Of a stretch of 64,000 nt of DNA, positions 1 through 8,488 are shown piece after piece. Source of the DNA: Corynebacterium tuberculostearicum. Lineage in GTDB: Bacteria > Actinomycetota > Actinomycetes > Mycobacteriales > Mycobacteriaceae. How positions within the stretch are numbered: the first letter of the stretch is position 1; the number at the start of each line of letters is the position of its first letter. The position numbers were made by a program, and so were the translations under genes. The stretch is from assembly GCF_013408445.1 (NCBI RefSeq), contig NZ_JACBZL010000001.1, forward strand, positions 558,001 through 622,000, written 5' to 3'. Below the pieces are notes generated by a model, which was not told the DNA's origin, searched no databases, and saw only the letters and a program-made list of their open reading frames with translations.

Positions 1-1182
1 GTCCTCGTCCGTGCCACGGTCGGCCTCTGCCCACTCATCCACGGCAGCGAGCGCGGCCGGGGTATCAAGGTCGTTCGCGATTGCGGCACGCAGCTTGGCG
101 ACGACCCCTTCGGCTCCTGCCATGCTTCCCGGCTGCGCCAGGGCCTCCCGCCATGCGGCGAGGCGGCGCTTAGCGGCGTCGAGCGCCTCGTCGGACCAGT
201 CGCGCTCGTCGCGGTAATGGCCTGCGAAGACGCCCAAGCGGATAGCGGAGGGATCTTCACCCGCTCCTACGAGCTTGTGGACGAAGACGAGGTTGCCCAA
301 GGACTTAGACATCTTGACCCCGTCGAGGCCGATCATGCCGGTATGCACGTAGAACTGTGCCATGCGCTCAACGTTGAGGGCGGCCTCGGCGTGGGCAGCG
401 GAAAACTCATGATGTGGGAACTTCAGGTCGCTGCCGCCACCCTGGATATCAAAGGTTGATCCCAAGCGGTTGGTAGCGATGGCGGAACATTCAATATGCC
501 AACCCGGGCGACCAGGCCCAAAGGGCGAATCCCATGCCGGCTCGCCCTCGCGGTGGGCACGCCAGATGAGTGCGTCGAGCGGATTCTTCTTCCCTGGGCG
601 GTCGGGGTCGCCGCCGCGCTCGGCAAAGAAGGTGCGCATCTCTTCGGCAGAGTAATTGGACTCATAACCAAAGCGCTCGGTGGCCTCGATGGAGGCGTAG
701 ATATCTGGGTGCTCAGGGTCGTCTACGACGTAGGCCGCCCCGACATCAAGCAGCTTTTGCACCATCTCCACGACCTCATCGACGGCTTCCATGGCGCCGA
801 TATAGTCCTGCGGCGGGAAAACGGAGAGCAGCTCCATATCGGAACGGAAGAGATCAATTTGAGAAGTGCCGAGCTCACGCCAATCTACACCGTCGCGTTC
901 AGCACGTTCGAATAGCGGATCATCGACGTCGGTGATGTTTTGGACGTAGTGAACCTTCTTCCCGGCATCCAGGAATGCACGGTAGATGAGGTCAAAGGTC
1001 AGGTACGTGGCGGCATGGCCCAAGTGGGTGGAGTCATAGGGCGTGATGCCACACACGTACATGGTGGCGGTATCCCCTGCGACCTCTACGGGAGCGATGG
1101 TTTGGTTCGCGGAATCGTACAAGCGCAGCTGTGCCGCATCACCTGGCACAGGGCGGAAGGAAGGTGTTGGCCAAGAATGCAT
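1..1182 (-). CDS. mshC: MshC, cysteine:GlcN-Ins ligase (3' end outside window)
   Basis: ATP-dependent ligase that joins cysteine to glucosaminyl-inositol in mycothiol synthesis; it descends from cysteinyl-tRNA synthetase. The reading frame is open through base 1, so 394 codons are visible and a short C-terminal part is missing. Seen in the translation: [13 protein letters not shown] near the N-terminus (Zn-binding Cys and the HIGH-like motif), WHIECSA (second Zn-site Cys), and LDGVKMSKS (KMSKS loop). I chose the ATG giving MHSWPTP because family members start this way; an ATG three codons upstream is possible. The gene lies 25 nt downstream of uppP on the same strand, so the two are probably cotranscribed. 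True CysS is less likely given the start, the motifs and the uppP neighbour, as in other actinobacteria. Confidence 0.9.
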   Translation of the reverse strand, partial: MHSWPTPSFRPVPGDAAQLRLYDSANQTIAPVEVAGDTATMYVCGITPYDSTHLGHAATYLTFDLIYRAFLDAGKKVHYVQNITDVDDPLFERAERDGVDWRELGTSQIDLFRSDMELLSVFPPQDYIGAMEAVDEVVEMVQKLLDVGAAYVVDDPEHPDIYASIEATERFGYESNYSAEEMRTFFAERGGDPDRPGKKNPLDALIWRAHREGEPAWDSPFGPGRPGWHIECSAIATNRLGSTFDIQGGGSDLKFPHHEFSAAHAEAALNVERMAQFYVHTGMIGLDGVKMSKSLGNLVFVHKLVGAGEDPSAIRLGVFAGHYRDERDWSDEALDAAKRRLAAWREALAQPGSMAGAEGVVAKLRAAIANDLDTPAALAAVDEWAEADRGTDED

Positions 1183-1207
1183 AGCCACCATACTAACGCG
1201 GCGTGCC

Positions 1208-2071
1208 TTAGAGCGGCTGCAGGACTCCCAATGCCAGGAGGATCATGACGAGCACGCCGACCGGGATGCGGTAAGCGGCAAACCAAGAGAAGGAGTGGTT
1301 ACCCACAAACTTCAGCAGCCACGCAATGGAGGCGTAGCCCAGTACAAAGGCGATGCCAGTGCCGACCAGAAGCTGCAGGCCGGAGGCGGCTTGGCCTGAT
1401 TCGGGAGAAAAGGCGTCGGGAAGCGAGAAAAGGCCCGAAGCCAGCACGGCTGGAATGGCGAGCAAGAAGCTAAAGCGAGTGGCCACCTCGCGGTCCAGCC
1501 CCAGGAATAGACCACCGGAAATGGTGCCGCCGGAGCGGGAAACGCCCGGAATGAGCGCCAAGCATTGGCACAGGCCCATAATAATGGCGTCTTTCATGGT
1601 CAACTGGTCAAAACCGCGTTCCTTCTTGCCCACTTTTTCTGCGGCGATGAAGACGAAGGAAAAGAGGATGAGCATAGCGGCGGTGATCCACAGGTTGCGC
1701 AGGGCGCCGCGGATAGCGTCCTCGAATGCGAAGCCGATGATGCCGATGGGAATGGAACCCACGATGACCATCCACCCCATGCGCCAGTCCTGGCCACGAG
1801 AGGCTTTATCGGTCCAGCCACGGAACCAGCCGGAGAGAATCTGCCAAATCATTGGGGCGAAATAGACCAACACAGCCAGCTCCGTGCCCAGCTGGATAAC
1901 TGCGGTGAAGGACGCGCCGGCGTCGTTGCCCCAAAAAAGCTCGGAAACAATGCGCAGGTGACCGGAGGAACTTACCGGAAGAAACTCGGTAAGCCCCTGC
2001 ACGATGGACAAAACAATGACCTGCGCCCAAGAAACAGCGTCAGTTGCGGTATTAGAAATCACCCGCTTCAC
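1208..2071 (-). CDS. uppP: Undecaprenyl-diphosphate phosphatase UppP (BacA)
   Basis: Integral membrane phosphatase that converts undecaprenyl diphosphate to the monophosphate lipid carrier used for peptidoglycan and arabinogalactan. The 287-residue translation has both family signatures: [15 protein letters not shown] at about residues 25-39 and PGVSRSG at about 175-181, which form the active site. Several hydrophobic segments follow the second motif, as usual. The start is a GTG at 2071; a second in-frame GTG lies three codons later and cannot be excluded because no strong ribosome site precedes either. The gene diverges from the lipoprotein gene with 57 bp between them and leads into mshC. 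Confidence 0.93.
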   Translation of the reverse strand: MKRVISNTATDAVSWAQVIVLSIVQGLTEFLPVSSSGHLRIVSELFWGNDAGASFTAVIQLGTELAVLVYFAPMIWQILSGWFRGWTDKASRGQDWRMGWMVIVGSIPIGIIGFAFEDAIRGALRNLWITAAMLILFSFVFIAAEKVGKKERGFDQLTMKDAIIMGLCQCLALIPGVSRSGGTISGGLFLGLDREVATRFSFLLAIPAVLASGLFSLPDAFSPESGQAASGLQLLVGTGIAFVLGYASIAWLLKFVGNHSFSWFAAYRIPVGVLVMILLALGVLQPL

Positions 2072-2114
2072 ACTACAGCCGCGCTGGGCTTCGAGTTTTT
2101 ACAACGCGCGCTGT

Positions 2115-2120
2115 TAGGAT
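2115..2120 (+). promoter_or_regulatory. -10 box, leaderless promoter of lipoprotein gene
   Basis: TAGGAT ends 8 nt before the GTG start at 2129. This spacing puts transcription start at or next to the start codon, the leaderless arrangement common in corynebacteria. No ribosome-binding site is visible, which agrees. Confidence 0.5.
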
Positions 2121-2128
2121 TAGTAGCC

Positions 2129-3175
2129 GTGAAATCTCAATCTGGCTCCGCACTTATCCTTTCCAGTTTGCTGGCGCTGAGCGCCACCGCGTTGGCTGCC
2201 TGCCAGCCCGACGTGGGCGTGGGCGCCGATCCAGAGACCGCGGTCAAGGGCAATGCCACCCCAGCGGCCTCCCCGGCTAAGGCGGATGCGGAAGGCACTG
2301 TGGTCGACCTTAAGGCAGACATCACTGACCTTGTCGCCTTTGATGACTCGCTGGCAGTGCGCACCAAGGACGAGCTTCTCATCGGTAGCCAAAAGGATTT
2401 TGAAGAGAAGAAGGCTACCTCGCTAGACATTTCTGCGGAGTGTGGTGACCTCAGTTCTTCGGAGTCGGGCTTCGTCCTCGCCTGCCCGGATAAGGTTCTC
2501 CTCATCGATCCTGCATCCCCGGATTCTCCCCAGGAGGTCCACATGGAGGAGGACTCCCCCGTTACCGCCGCCACCCAGCTATCCAGCGGCGAGATCTTTG
2601 CCACCTCGGCCGATTCCACCACGGTAGGCATCTATAAAGACGGAAAGCGCGACGGAGATATCGAGGTAGAGGCCGGCTCGGACCAGCTATTGGCCGTGCC
2701 CAATTCCTCAGGCGATGACGGAGTGGTGCGCATCCACCGAGAGGATTCCACCATCCAGAACGTGGACTGGACGAATGATCGCGCGGGCGGCCGACTGCGC
2801 GTTGGCCAGGGAGTCGGCAGCATCGCGGTGGGCGATAACGGCGTGGTCCTCGCCTCCGATACCGAGGGCGGCCGCTTGGCCGTCTACACCTCAGATGACG
2901 TCGTCCGCCTGCATCAATACGGCAACGTTGAGGGCACCCCATGGGGCGTAGCCTGGGATAATAAGCGCAATCTGGCGTGGGTGAGCGCCACCGATACCAA
3001 TAAGGCTTATGCCTATGAAATTGGCAAAGGCGTACCAGAGCTGCGCGGAGATCTCTCCACCGTGCCGGATGCGCAGAATATTGCCCTGCTTGGCGACGGC
3101 ACCTTTGTCGCCGCCTCCGCCACCGGCCACGGGCTGCAGTTCGTGGACGCCCCGCACCTGAAGAAGGAGTCTTAA
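2129..3175 (+). CDS. Secreted lipoprotein, predicted beta-propeller
   Basis: A 348-residue protein of unknown function. The GTG start gives a short hydrophobic signal ending in the lipobox LAAC with the lipidated Cys at about residue 25, so it should be anchored to the outer face of the cytoplasmic membrane. After a low-complexity Ala/Pro/Asp linker, the rest is made of repeated short strands with patterns such as [13 protein letters not shown] and [15 protein letters not shown], typical of WD40/YVTN-like propellers. The reading frame is open much further upstream, but that part is antisense to uppP and lacks a signal peptide, so it is excluded. It ends 4 nt before pyrD, so the two are an operon. 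The family is familiar next to pyrD in corynebacteria; its ligand is unknown. Confidence 0.8.
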   Translation: MKSQSGSALILSSLLALSATALAACQPDVGVGADPETAVKGNATPAASPAKADAEGTVVDLKADITDLVAFDDSLAVRTKDELLIGSQKDFEEKKATSLDISAECGDLSSSESGFVLACPDKVLLIDPASPDSPQEVHMEEDSPVTAATQLSSGEIFATSADSTTVGIYKDGKRDGDIEVEAGSDQLLAVPNSSGDDGVVRIHREDSTIQNVDWTNDRAGGRLRVGQGVGSIAVGDNGVVLASDTEGGRLAVYTSDDVVRLHQYGNVEGTPWGVAWDNKRNLAWVSATDTNKAYAYEIGKGVPELRGDLSTVPDAQNIALLGDGTFVAASATGHGLQFVDAPHLKKES

Positions 3176-3179
3176 CACT

Positions 3180-4295
3180 ATGACCAGCACTATTGACCAA
3201 TTGCGCGCGCAGGCTTACCAGCTTGCCTTGCGGGGCATGTTTAAACTGAGCCCGGAGCGCATCCACGAGATTATCAACACTGCGCTCAGCGGACTCCAAG
3301 CCGCCGGGCCAGCCAACCGAGCCCTGGCAAAGATCCTGCCGGTCAACGATCCAGTGCTGCGCCAAGAGGTCTTCGGAGTAGAATTCCCCCGCCCGCTGGG
3401 ACTTGCCGCCGGGTTTGATAAAAACGCCGCGGCTGCTGATACGTGGACTCCCATTGGCTTTGGTTATGCAGAGTTGGGCACCGTCACCGCCCAAGCACAG
3501 CCCGGCAATCCTGCTCCGCGACTCTTCCGCCTGAAGGCCGATAAGGCCATCTTGAACCGGATGGGCTTTAACAATAAAGGTGCAGCGGCCGCCGCGGAAA
3601 ACCTGCGCAAGCGTCGCTACAGCGATGTCATTGGCATCAATATTGGCAAAACCAAAGTCACCCCTGCCGAGCATGCTGTAGAAGACTACCGCCGCTCCGC
3701 GTCGGTGTTGGGCGACTTGGCAGATTTCTTGGTGGTCAACGTTTCCTCGCCGAACACCCCGGGCCTGCGCGACCTGCAAGCAGTAGAATCGCTGCGCCCC
3801 ATTCTCTCCGCCGTGCAAGAATGCACCGCGGTTCCGGTGCTGGTGAAAATTGCCCCAGACCTTTCCGATGCCGACGTTGACGCCGTGGCAGACCTAGCCC
3901 TTGAACTCGGGCTCGACGGAATCGTAGCGACAAATACCACCATTTCCCGCGAGGGCCTTAAGACCCCAGCTGCCGAGGTAAAGGACATGGGTGCCGGTGG
4001 CGTATCCGGCCCTCCGGTAGCCGAGCGCTCCCTAGAGGTACTGCGCCGCCTCAATGAGCGAGTCGGCGGCCAGCTCACCCTCATCTCCGTGGGCGGCATC
4101 TCCACGCCAGAACAGGCATGGGAGCGCATCACTTCCGGTGCTTCCCTACTGCAGGGCTACACCGGTCTCATCTACGGCGGACCGGACTGGATCCGCAATA
4201 TCCACCGCGGCATTGCCGCCCAAATCCGTGCCCACGGTTTGAGCAATATTTCCCAGGCCGTAGGCTCCGGCCTCCCCTGGAAGCCCTTGGATTAG
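3180..4295 (+). CDS. pyrD: Dihydroorotate dehydrogenase (quinone), class 2
   Basis: FMN enzyme of pyrimidine synthesis that oxidises dihydroorotate to orotate and passes electrons to the quinone pool. It is 371 residues, the length of membrane-associated class 2 enzymes, with an N-terminal amphipathic helical extension. [11 protein letters not shown] (about 74-84), NRMGFNNKG and [14 protein letters not shown] (about 187-200) are the family signatures; the Ser just before PNTPG is the expected catalytic base, which separates class 2 from the Cys-using class 1. C-terminal ISVGGIS and [10 protein letters not shown] bind the FMN phosphate. The gene follows the lipoprotein gene directly and ends before a strong hairpin. 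Confidence 0.95.
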   Translation: MTSTIDQLRAQAYQLALRGMFKLSPERIHEIINTALSGLQAAGPANRALAKILPVNDPVLRQEVFGVEFPRPLGLAAGFDKNAAAADTWTPIGFGYAELGTVTAQAQPGNPAPRLFRLKADKAILNRMGFNNKGAAAAAENLRKRRYSDVIGINIGKTKVTPAEHAVEDYRRSASVLGDLADFLVVNVSSPNTPGLRDLQAVESLRPILSAVQECTAVPVLVKIAPDLSDADVDAVADLALELGLDGIVATNTTISREGLKTPAAEVKDMGAGGVSGPPVAERSLEVLRRLNERVGGQLTLISVGGISTPEQAWERITSGASLLQGYTGLIYGGPDWIRNIHRGIAAQIRAHGLSNISQAVGSGLPWKPLD

Positions 4296-4321
4296 TCCAG
4301 CCCAAGGCTTTTCAACACAAG

Positions 4322-4364
4322 GTCCGCCTACTTCTCCTGCTGCACGCAGAGGAAGTAGGCGGAC
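4322..4364. terminator. Bidirectional terminator between pyrD and the convergent gene
   Basis: GTCCGCCTACTTC (4322-4334) pairs with GAAGTAGGCGGAC (4352-4364). The 13-bp perfect stem sits between two convergent genes and is followed by a T-rich stretch on the plus strand, with A-rich sequence upstream that would serve the minus strand. Confidence 0.8.
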
Positions 4365-4385
4365 GCTTTGTCTTTGCTGTGCTGA

Positions 4386-4778
4386 CTAGGTCTGCGCCAT
4401 AACGCTGCGCCTGAGAACCAGTGCGCACAACACCGCAAAGCCGGCGTAGAACACGACCCAATACTGTGGTTGAGTGAATAGGATATCGCCGGGTACAAAG
4501 CGGCTGGCTGCAATGATCACAATGGCGATGACCAATGCGGCAACCTGCGCGCGACTTCCCGCCTGACTTTTGCTCATGGTGCTGAAGGCCCCGACGATGA
4601 CCGCGGCGACAATAATCGCCACTTTGGAATACGTCCATTCGAAATCGGCACCCCAACCATCCGTGAAGACGGAGATTAACGCAAAGAGCACCAGCACGAA
4701 TGCGACCACCATGAAGGCGCCGCCCACCCGCAGCGCCGTCGGCGGGCTAGGCTGCGATGAAGTAGAGCTACTCGCCAT
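4386..4778 (-). CDS. Small four-helix membrane protein, unknown function
   Basis: About 130 residues with a short polar Ser/Thr-rich N-terminus (ASSSTSSQPSPP) followed by four hydrophobic segments, the first being VGGAFMVVAFVLVLFALISV. No catalytic motif is visible. I chose the ATG at 4778 because its A is the last base of the TAA stop of the upstream PEBP gene (TAATG), a translational-coupling arrangement; a longer frame starting at 4802 would overlap that gene by 25 bp. Corynebacterial genomes carry similar small membrane proteins next to pyrD. Function not recognised. Confidence 0.65.
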   Translation of the reverse strand: MASSSTSSQPSPPTALRVGGAFMVVAFVLVLFALISVFTDGWGADFEWTYSKVAIIVAAVIVGAFSTMSKSQAGSRAQVAALVIAIVIIAASRFVPGDILFTQPQYWVVFYAGFAVLCALVLRRSVMAQT

Positions 4779-5317
4779 TACTTCGCCTCGTACCAGCCCC
4801 ACAAAATGGCGCGGCCAAGGGCGTGGAAATGCAGGTTGAACCCAAGCACGGTCGGCGAAGCATCTGGGTCGATGTCGAGCTTTTCTACGTCAACTGCGTG
4901 GACGGCATAGAGGTAGCGGTGCGGGGCGTGTCCGGCAGGCGGGTTAGCGCCGAAGTAGGTGCGCTCGCCGGAATCGTTGCGCAAGCTGATGACGCCGTCA
5001 ATGCCCAAGTCCTCCGCGGCGCCGGCATTGGTAGCCAGCTCGCTTACCTCGACGGGGATATTGAACGCCGCCCAGTGCCAGAAACCAGAAGCCGTTGGTG
5101 CATCTGGGTCGAAACAGGTCACGGCCAGGGACTTAGTGCCTTCCGGCAGTCCGGACCACGCTAGCTGAGGCGATACACTCTCCGGGGCGCGGAGCTTTTC
5201 CTGCAGCTCGTCTCCTTCCACCACATCGGTAGACGAGAGAACGAAGGAAGGAACATCGCGTAGCGGTGCGTAAGGATCTGGTCCAGGAAAGCGGGAATCA
5301 TCTGCATAAGAAGTCAT
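4778..5317 (-). CDS. YbhB/YbcL family PEBP-like protein
   Basis: A 179-residue cytoplasmic protein of the phosphatidylethanolamine-binding / Raf kinase inhibitor-like family. Family motifs are clear: CFDPDAPTASGFWHWAAFNIP in the middle and GANPPAGHAPHRYLYAVHAV later, which form the anion-binding pocket. The bacterial role is not firmly known. The start at 5317 (MTSYADDS) is preceded by AAAGGGG at good spacing; the frame stays open 40 codons further but without family similarity. Translationally coupled to the small membrane protein downstream. Confidence 0.87.
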   Translation of the reverse strand: MTSYADDSRFPGPDPYAPLRDVPSFVLSSTDVVEGDELQEKLRAPESVSPQLAWSGLPEGTKSLAVTCFDPDAPTASGFWHWAAFNIPVEVSELATNAGAAEDLGIDGVISLRNDSGERTYFGANPPAGHAPHRYLYAVHAVDVEKLDIDPDASPTVLGFNLHFHALGRAILWGWYEAK

Positions 5318-5544
5318 AGACCCCTTTGTACCCCACCTCACAAGCCGCTGTCGATGTGGTGTAACCGCCGCACCCTGCATATATTTTGCCGCACACATGG
5401 AAAGCCCCCAACCAGACTTACAACCATGTATTTCCACACGCCGTTAACGGTAGCTTTTTCACGCCACACGCTGGCGATTTGTAAAGCAAGCCTCGAGCAG
5501 GATACAGTATCGGAGTGCCCAGCCGAGAGGCTGATAAACACCCT

Positions 5545-5630
5545 GCCCGGGTGGCGGAATGGCAGACGCGCTAGCTTGAGGTGCTAGTGTCCTATTAACG
5601 GACGTGGGGGTTCAAGTCCCCCCTCGGGCA
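5545..5630 (+). tRNA. tRNA-Leu (anticodon GAG)
   Basis: An 86-nt cloverleaf with the long variable arm of class II tRNAs. Acceptor stem GCCCGGG (5545-5551) pairs with CTCGGGC (5623-5629), discriminator A at 5630. Anticodon stem CTAGC/GCTAG encloses loop TTGAGGT, giving anticodon GAG, which reads CUC/CUU leucine codons. The T arm GGGGG-TTCAAGT-CCCCC is intact. CCA is not encoded. The gene is complete in spite of a mobile element that begins 4 nt after it. Confidence 0.97.
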
Positions 5631-5633
5631 CAA
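5619..5633. repeat. Target-site duplication, left copy (inside tRNA-Leu 3' end)
   Basis: CCCCCTCGGGCACAA, identical to 7049-7063 on the other side of the insertion sequence. It covers the last 12 nt of the tRNA and 3 nt beyond. Fifteen bp is within the 4-15 bp range known for IS481-family elements. Confidence 0.85.
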
Positions 5634-5644
5634 TGTGAAGTCTC

Positions 5645-5657
5645 GAGACATCGTTCC
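5645..5657 (+). repeat. IS left terminal inverted repeat core
   Basis: GAGACATCGTTCC, mirrored by GGAACGATGTCTC at 7025-7037. It is presumably the transposase-binding part of the end. A second, inverted half-copy (GGTCGATGCCTCGAGA) follows at 5658-5673. Confidence 0.7.
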
Positions 5658-5683
5658 GGTCGATGCCTCGAGATTTTTCGTTT

Positions 5684-6886
5684 TCAGTTGCCCTGTTGGG
5701 GGTCAAGTTCGTTGTCTTTCTTGTTGTAATAGATCTTTTCTTCGGCGAGTGTGTAGGCGGCGATTTGTGCCCCAGTGGTGGTTATTTTGATGCTTACGCG
5801 GTTGTCGATGCAGACCATGGTGATTGGTTCGCCGCCCCATCGGCGCCCGATGTAGAGGCGGCGTAGTTTGCCACCCCATCGCAGGGTTGTCTTGCCGTTG
5901 GTGCCTACTTTGTCAGTGCGTAGGCGGTAGTCGTGGTCTGGTTTGATGTCTGCTGGGAGAGCTTTGGGCAGTGCTGTGTAGGCTTCTGCGGGGGTGGTTC
6001 TGTTTAGGGCTCTATGGGGGCGTTTGTGGTTGTAGTATTCGATGATTTCTTTTAGCTGAGAGTTGAGTTCATCGAGACTTTGAGCTGGTATTTTGCTTGC
6101 TAGGGCTAGTTTAAGGGTGTAGTGGAAGCGTTCAACTTTTCCTTGTGTCTGGGGGTGGTAGGGTTTACCGTTTTTCTGCTTGATTCCTAGGTCTATGAGC
6201 AGTTGCTCGAATCCGTTTCGCGCGGGGTTTGTCCGGTCTGTGCTGGTTGTGAATGCTCGGCCGTTGTCGGTGAGGGTGGACTGGGGGTAGCCGTGTGTCT
6301 GGCCTGCATTAATGAAGCTTTCTATGACGTTTCCCACGGTGGCATTGTTGTAGGCACAGCAGGAGATGATGAACCGGGAATGGTCGTCCAAGATGGTGAG
6401 GATAGCTACTCGCTTGTGACCTGCGATGGTCCAGTCACTGTAGTCCATTTGCCATGTTTCGTTGGGTTGATCTGCTTGAAATCGTATCCATGAGCTGCGA
6501 GGACGCTTTTGTGGTTGGGCGATGACGTGACCGTTGTTTGCGAGCACTCGGTGGATTGTGGATGGTGCTGGTGGTGGGTCGATTCCCTCTTGCTGCAAGT
6601 GCCAGCGAATTGTATGGGCTCCGGCGTTAGTGCCGCGTTCTGTGAGGTCCTGGCGCAGTTTAAGTATGCGGTCGACAGTGCTGGGGTTGAGCGCTCGGGG
6701 ATTAGTGCGCGGGCGTTTAGAGCGTGGTTCTAGGCGGTTGATTCCGCCTTCTCGGTAGCGGGCTTGAAGTGTTCGGATCCATCTGGTGCTGACGCCGAAA
6801 TGGTCAGCTGCTTCGGCTTGAGTCATGCCGGTAGCAAGCATGGTTTCGATGATGATTTTTGGGCTTGGTTTTGATTTCTGCTCCAT
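5684..6886 (-). CDS. IS481-family DDE transposase
   Basis: 400 residues. The N-terminus has a helix-turn-helix (MTQAEAADHFGVSTRWIRTL, about 21-40) and a second winged-helix-like region (about 68-120). The integrase core begins with WQMDYSDW. Catalytic residues are readable: Asp148 in WQMDY, Asp207 in LTDNG, Glu252 in GKVERFH; the Asp-Glu spacing of 44 is longer than the usual 35 because of a short insert (TSTDRTNPARNG). YYNHKRPHRALN is the conserved end of the rve core. A C-terminal beta-rich domain (WGGKLRRLYIGRRWGG) is typical of this group. Length and residues appear intact. The gene stops 50 bp from the left end of the element. Confidence 0.93.
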   Translation of the reverse strand: MEQKSKPSPKIIIETMLATGMTQAEAADHFGVSTRWIRTLQARYREGGINRLEPRSKRPRTNPRALNPSTVDRILKLRQDLTERGTNAGAHTIRWHLQQEGIDPPPAPSTIHRVLANNGHVIAQPQKRPRSSWIRFQADQPNETWQMDYSDWTIAGHKRVAILTILDDHSRFIISCCAYNNATVGNVIESFINAGQTHGYPQSTLTDNGRAFTTSTDRTNPARNGFEQLLIDLGIKQKNGKPYHPQTQGKVERFHYTLKLALASKIPAQSLDELNSQLKEIIEYYNHKRPHRALNRTTPAEAYTALPKALPADIKPDHDYRLRTDKVGTNGKTTLRWGGKLRRLYIGRRWGGEPITMVCIDNRVSIKITTTGAQIAAYTLAEEKIYYNKKDNELDPQQGN

Positions 6887-6900
6887 TTTTAAAGCATGGA

Positions 6901-7038
6901 GGATCGATGTCTCGAGACATCACTTTTTGTCGCGGCCGGGCAAATTTAACTTCAGAGTTTTCTACCGGATCGATGTAATGAGACATTAGTGCTGGTTAGA
7001 CCGGAACTATCTCATAAGACATGCGGAACGATGTCTCC
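6901..7038. repeat. Four sub-terminal repeat units at the right end of the IS
   Basis: Variants of one motif recur at 6901-6922 (GGATCGATGTCTCGAGACAT), 6964-6987 (ACCGGATCGATGTAATGAGA...), 7000-7023 (ACCGGAACTATCTCATAAGA...) and 7025-7038 (GGAACGATGTCTCC). Each has an ACCGGAWC block followed by a degenerate inverted repeat of ATGTCTC/GAGACAT. They lie between the transposase start and the right tip, where both the transposase promoter and extra transposase-binding sites are expected. Confidence 0.6.
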
Positions 7039-7048
7039 GAACCAGACA

Positions 7049-7063
7049 CCCCCTCGGGCACAA
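7049..7063. repeat. Target-site duplication, right copy
   Basis: CCCCCTCGGGCACAA, identical to 5619-5633. It is a 12-nt remnant of the tRNA-Leu 3' end plus 3 nt, without the rest of the tRNA. Confidence 0.85.
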
Positions 7064-7068
7064 CCGGA

Positions 7069-7103
7069 CCGGCGGTTACCACTAAGGTAGCCGCCGGATT
7101 TTT
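7069..7103 (+). terminator. Intrinsic terminator, probably of tRNA-Leu before the IS insertion
   Basis: CCGGCGG (7069-7075) pairs with CCGCCGG (7091-7097), with further GGTTACC/GGTAGCC pairing inside, followed by ATTTTT. It lies 6 nt past the right target-site copy, so in the ancestral sequence it would have stood about 9 nt downstream of the tRNA gene. Confidence 0.75.
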
Positions 7104-7139
7104 CTATTCAGTACTCCCACAAGGACTACGATCTCCCCC

Positions 7140-7856
7140 ATGACCACACTTTTGAGTTGGGCGCGCAGCTTCGGCCATTTCCTCAAATCGCTCGCCTGGT
7201 CCGCTTGGCGGTCAATTCTCCAGTGGTCGATGCGTCGTTGGGTAGCCGTCCTCGCCGCCATCGTCACCGGCGTCACCCTCCTTTACTTCTTCGATCTGCC
7301 GGACGTGTCCCAGCTGCGCGACGCTTCCACCCGCTATGGCGCGTGGTTTCCTCTCCTTTTCACCCTAGGTTATGTCATATTTACGCAGCTTCCCTTTCCC
7401 CGGACGTTGTGGACGGTAGCCGCAGGAATACTTTTTGGCCCATGGAAGGGCCTCGCCCTCTCCTTGTGCGCCTTGACGGTGTCTGCGGCCCTGTCGCTCC
7501 TCATCGTCCGCACGCTCCTTGGAGACTGGATCCGTCCGCACCTGACCCACCCCGCAGTGTTTAAAATCAATGCCCACTTAGAGCGGCGCGGCTGGCTGGC
7601 CATCGCTTCGCTGCGAATGGTGGCCGGCGTCCCCTTTAGCCTCCTAAACTACGTTGCCGCCCTAACTCCGGTGAAGCTTAGCCACTTCACCGTGGCCACT
7701 CTCCTCGGTTCCATCCCGACTACTGCCCTCGGCGTCTTCTTCGGCGATGCCCTCACCGGCCACACGTCGCCCGGCATCATTGTCGCCATGGTAGCTTTTG
7801 CCGCGATTGGTATGGGCGGGCTGTATATGGATTCGCGCCTACCCACTCGCCCATAA
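7140..7856 (+). CDS. TVP38/TMEM64 (VTT domain) family membrane protein
   Basis: 238 residues with a basic, Trp-rich N-terminus, then about five to six hydrophobic segments. The VTT/SNARE-associated signature is visible as LPFPRTLWTVAAGILFGPWKG (about 81-101) and later VAGVPFSLLNYVAALTPVKLSHF. DedA/VTT proteins are thought to act as lipid or ion-coupled transporters or scramblases; a precise substrate cannot be told here. The ATG start follows the terminator by about 35 bp; no strong ribosome site is seen. Confidence 0.85.
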   Translation: MTTLLSWARSFGHFLKSLAWSAWRSILQWSMRRWVAVLAAIVTGVTLLYFFDLPDVSQLRDASTRYGAWFPLLFTLGYVIFTQLPFPRTLWTVAAGILFGPWKGLALSLCALTVSAALSLLIVRTLLGDWIRPHLTHPAVFKINAHLERRGWLAIASLRMVAGVPFSLLNYVAALTPVKLSHFTVATLLGSIPTTALGVFFGDALTGHTSPGIIVAMVAFAAIGMGGLYMDSRLPTRP

Positions 7857-7872
7857 GTCAAGTACGAGCGGT

Positions 7873-7878
7873 AGACTA
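7873..7878 (+). promoter_or_regulatory. -10 box before the HTH protein gene
   Basis: TAGACT followed by about 31 nt of leader that contains AAGGAGG, giving a conventional (not leaderless) transcript for the gene at 7910. Confidence 0.4.
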
Positions 7879-7909
7879 TTTCGCAATTGGTTCCTTAAGG
7901 AGGATTTCT

Positions 7910-8488
7910 GTGCTTGCTGTCCACGCCCGCTACCGGGGCCGCTCCGTGCGTCGCGCAGATTTGGTCCAACGTTCTGCAACGGCTCTATCCACCCTCAACG
8001 GTGTGGGCGAGTTCCACGTGCTCGGCGTGGAAGATATTTGCGCCGTAGTTGATTCAGCAACTGCCGTGTGCGACGTGGTCATGGCCTTGCTTGCCGACGG
8101 CGACTGGGCTATCGGCATCGGCATTAGCCCCGGCAACCAGGAAGATGAGGAAGGCGCGCGCCAGGTAGCAACCGCCGCATTGCGGAAGTCCGCCCGCATG
8201 GGGCAGGTCTACGCCAAACTCAATAAGCGCGGGCGCGCCTCGGAGGCAAGTGATATTGCAGCCACCTTTGCCCTGCTTGGGTACGTTCTGCACAAGCGCA
8301 CCATCGAAGGGCGCGAAGCAACCTCGCTCGTCCGCGCAGGACTCAACCAGAATGAGGCCGCCGAAGAGCTAGGAATTTCCAAGCAAGCCATGTCGCAACG
8401 CCTCCAGGCGGCCGGCTGGAGTGCGGAGATGGCGGGGTGGCAGTTGGCCGTCAACCTCATTGAACGCGCCAACCTTGCCCACCCCTAG
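7910..8488 (+). CDS. Putative DNA-binding protein with C-terminal helix-turn-helix
   Basis: 192 residues, function not recognised. The C-terminal third holds a clear helix-turn-helix (LNQNEAAEELGISKQAMSQRLQAAGW, about residues 145-170) of the kind found in sigma-70 region 4 or SatD-like regulators. The N-terminal part (HARYRGRSVRRADLVQRSATALSTLNG ... EFHVLGVEDICAVV) looks like a globular sensor domain. The GTG start has a near-perfect Shine-Dalgarno (AAGGAGG, 7 nt spacer), which implies good translation. Its stop codon overlaps that of the convergent DUF3097 gene in CTAG (8485-8488). Confidence 0.7.
   Translation: MLAVHARYRGRSVRRADLVQRSATALSTLNGVGEFHVLGVEDICAVVDSATAVCDVVMALLADGDWAIGIGISPGNQEDEEGARQVATAALRKSARMGQVYAKLNKRGRASEASDIAATFALLGYVLHKRTIEGREATSLVRAGLNQNEAAEELGISKQAMSQRLQAAGWSAEMAGWQLAVNLIERANLAHP

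Larger units (their letters stand above)
5634..7048. mobile_element. Complete IS481-like insertion sequence, about 1415 bp
   Basis: The boundaries come from the sequence: a 15-bp direct repeat flanks the element, and its two ends are inverted repeats. Left end TGTGAAGTCTCGAGACATCG and right end (complement) TGTCTGGTTCGGAGACATCG agree at 18 of the first 24 positions, including terminal TGT and a shared 13-bp core GAGACATCGTTCC. One transposase gene fills the element on the minus strand. Its base composition (T-rich plus strand, lower GC) differs from the neighbouring genes, consistent with recent arrival. Both the duplication and the ends look undamaged, so the element may still be active. Confidence 0.88.

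Noticed and set aside
1565..2128. N-terminal extension of the lipoprotein reading frame (188 codons)
   Set aside because: It is antisense to uppP, lacks a ribosome site, and would bury the lipoprotein signal peptide inside the protein.
5545..7063. Integrative element (attL/attR) at tRNA-Leu
   Set aside because: The direct repeats fit attachment sites, but the insert has terminal inverted repeats starting TGT and only a DDE transposase, no tyrosine recombinase. A target-site duplication explains it.
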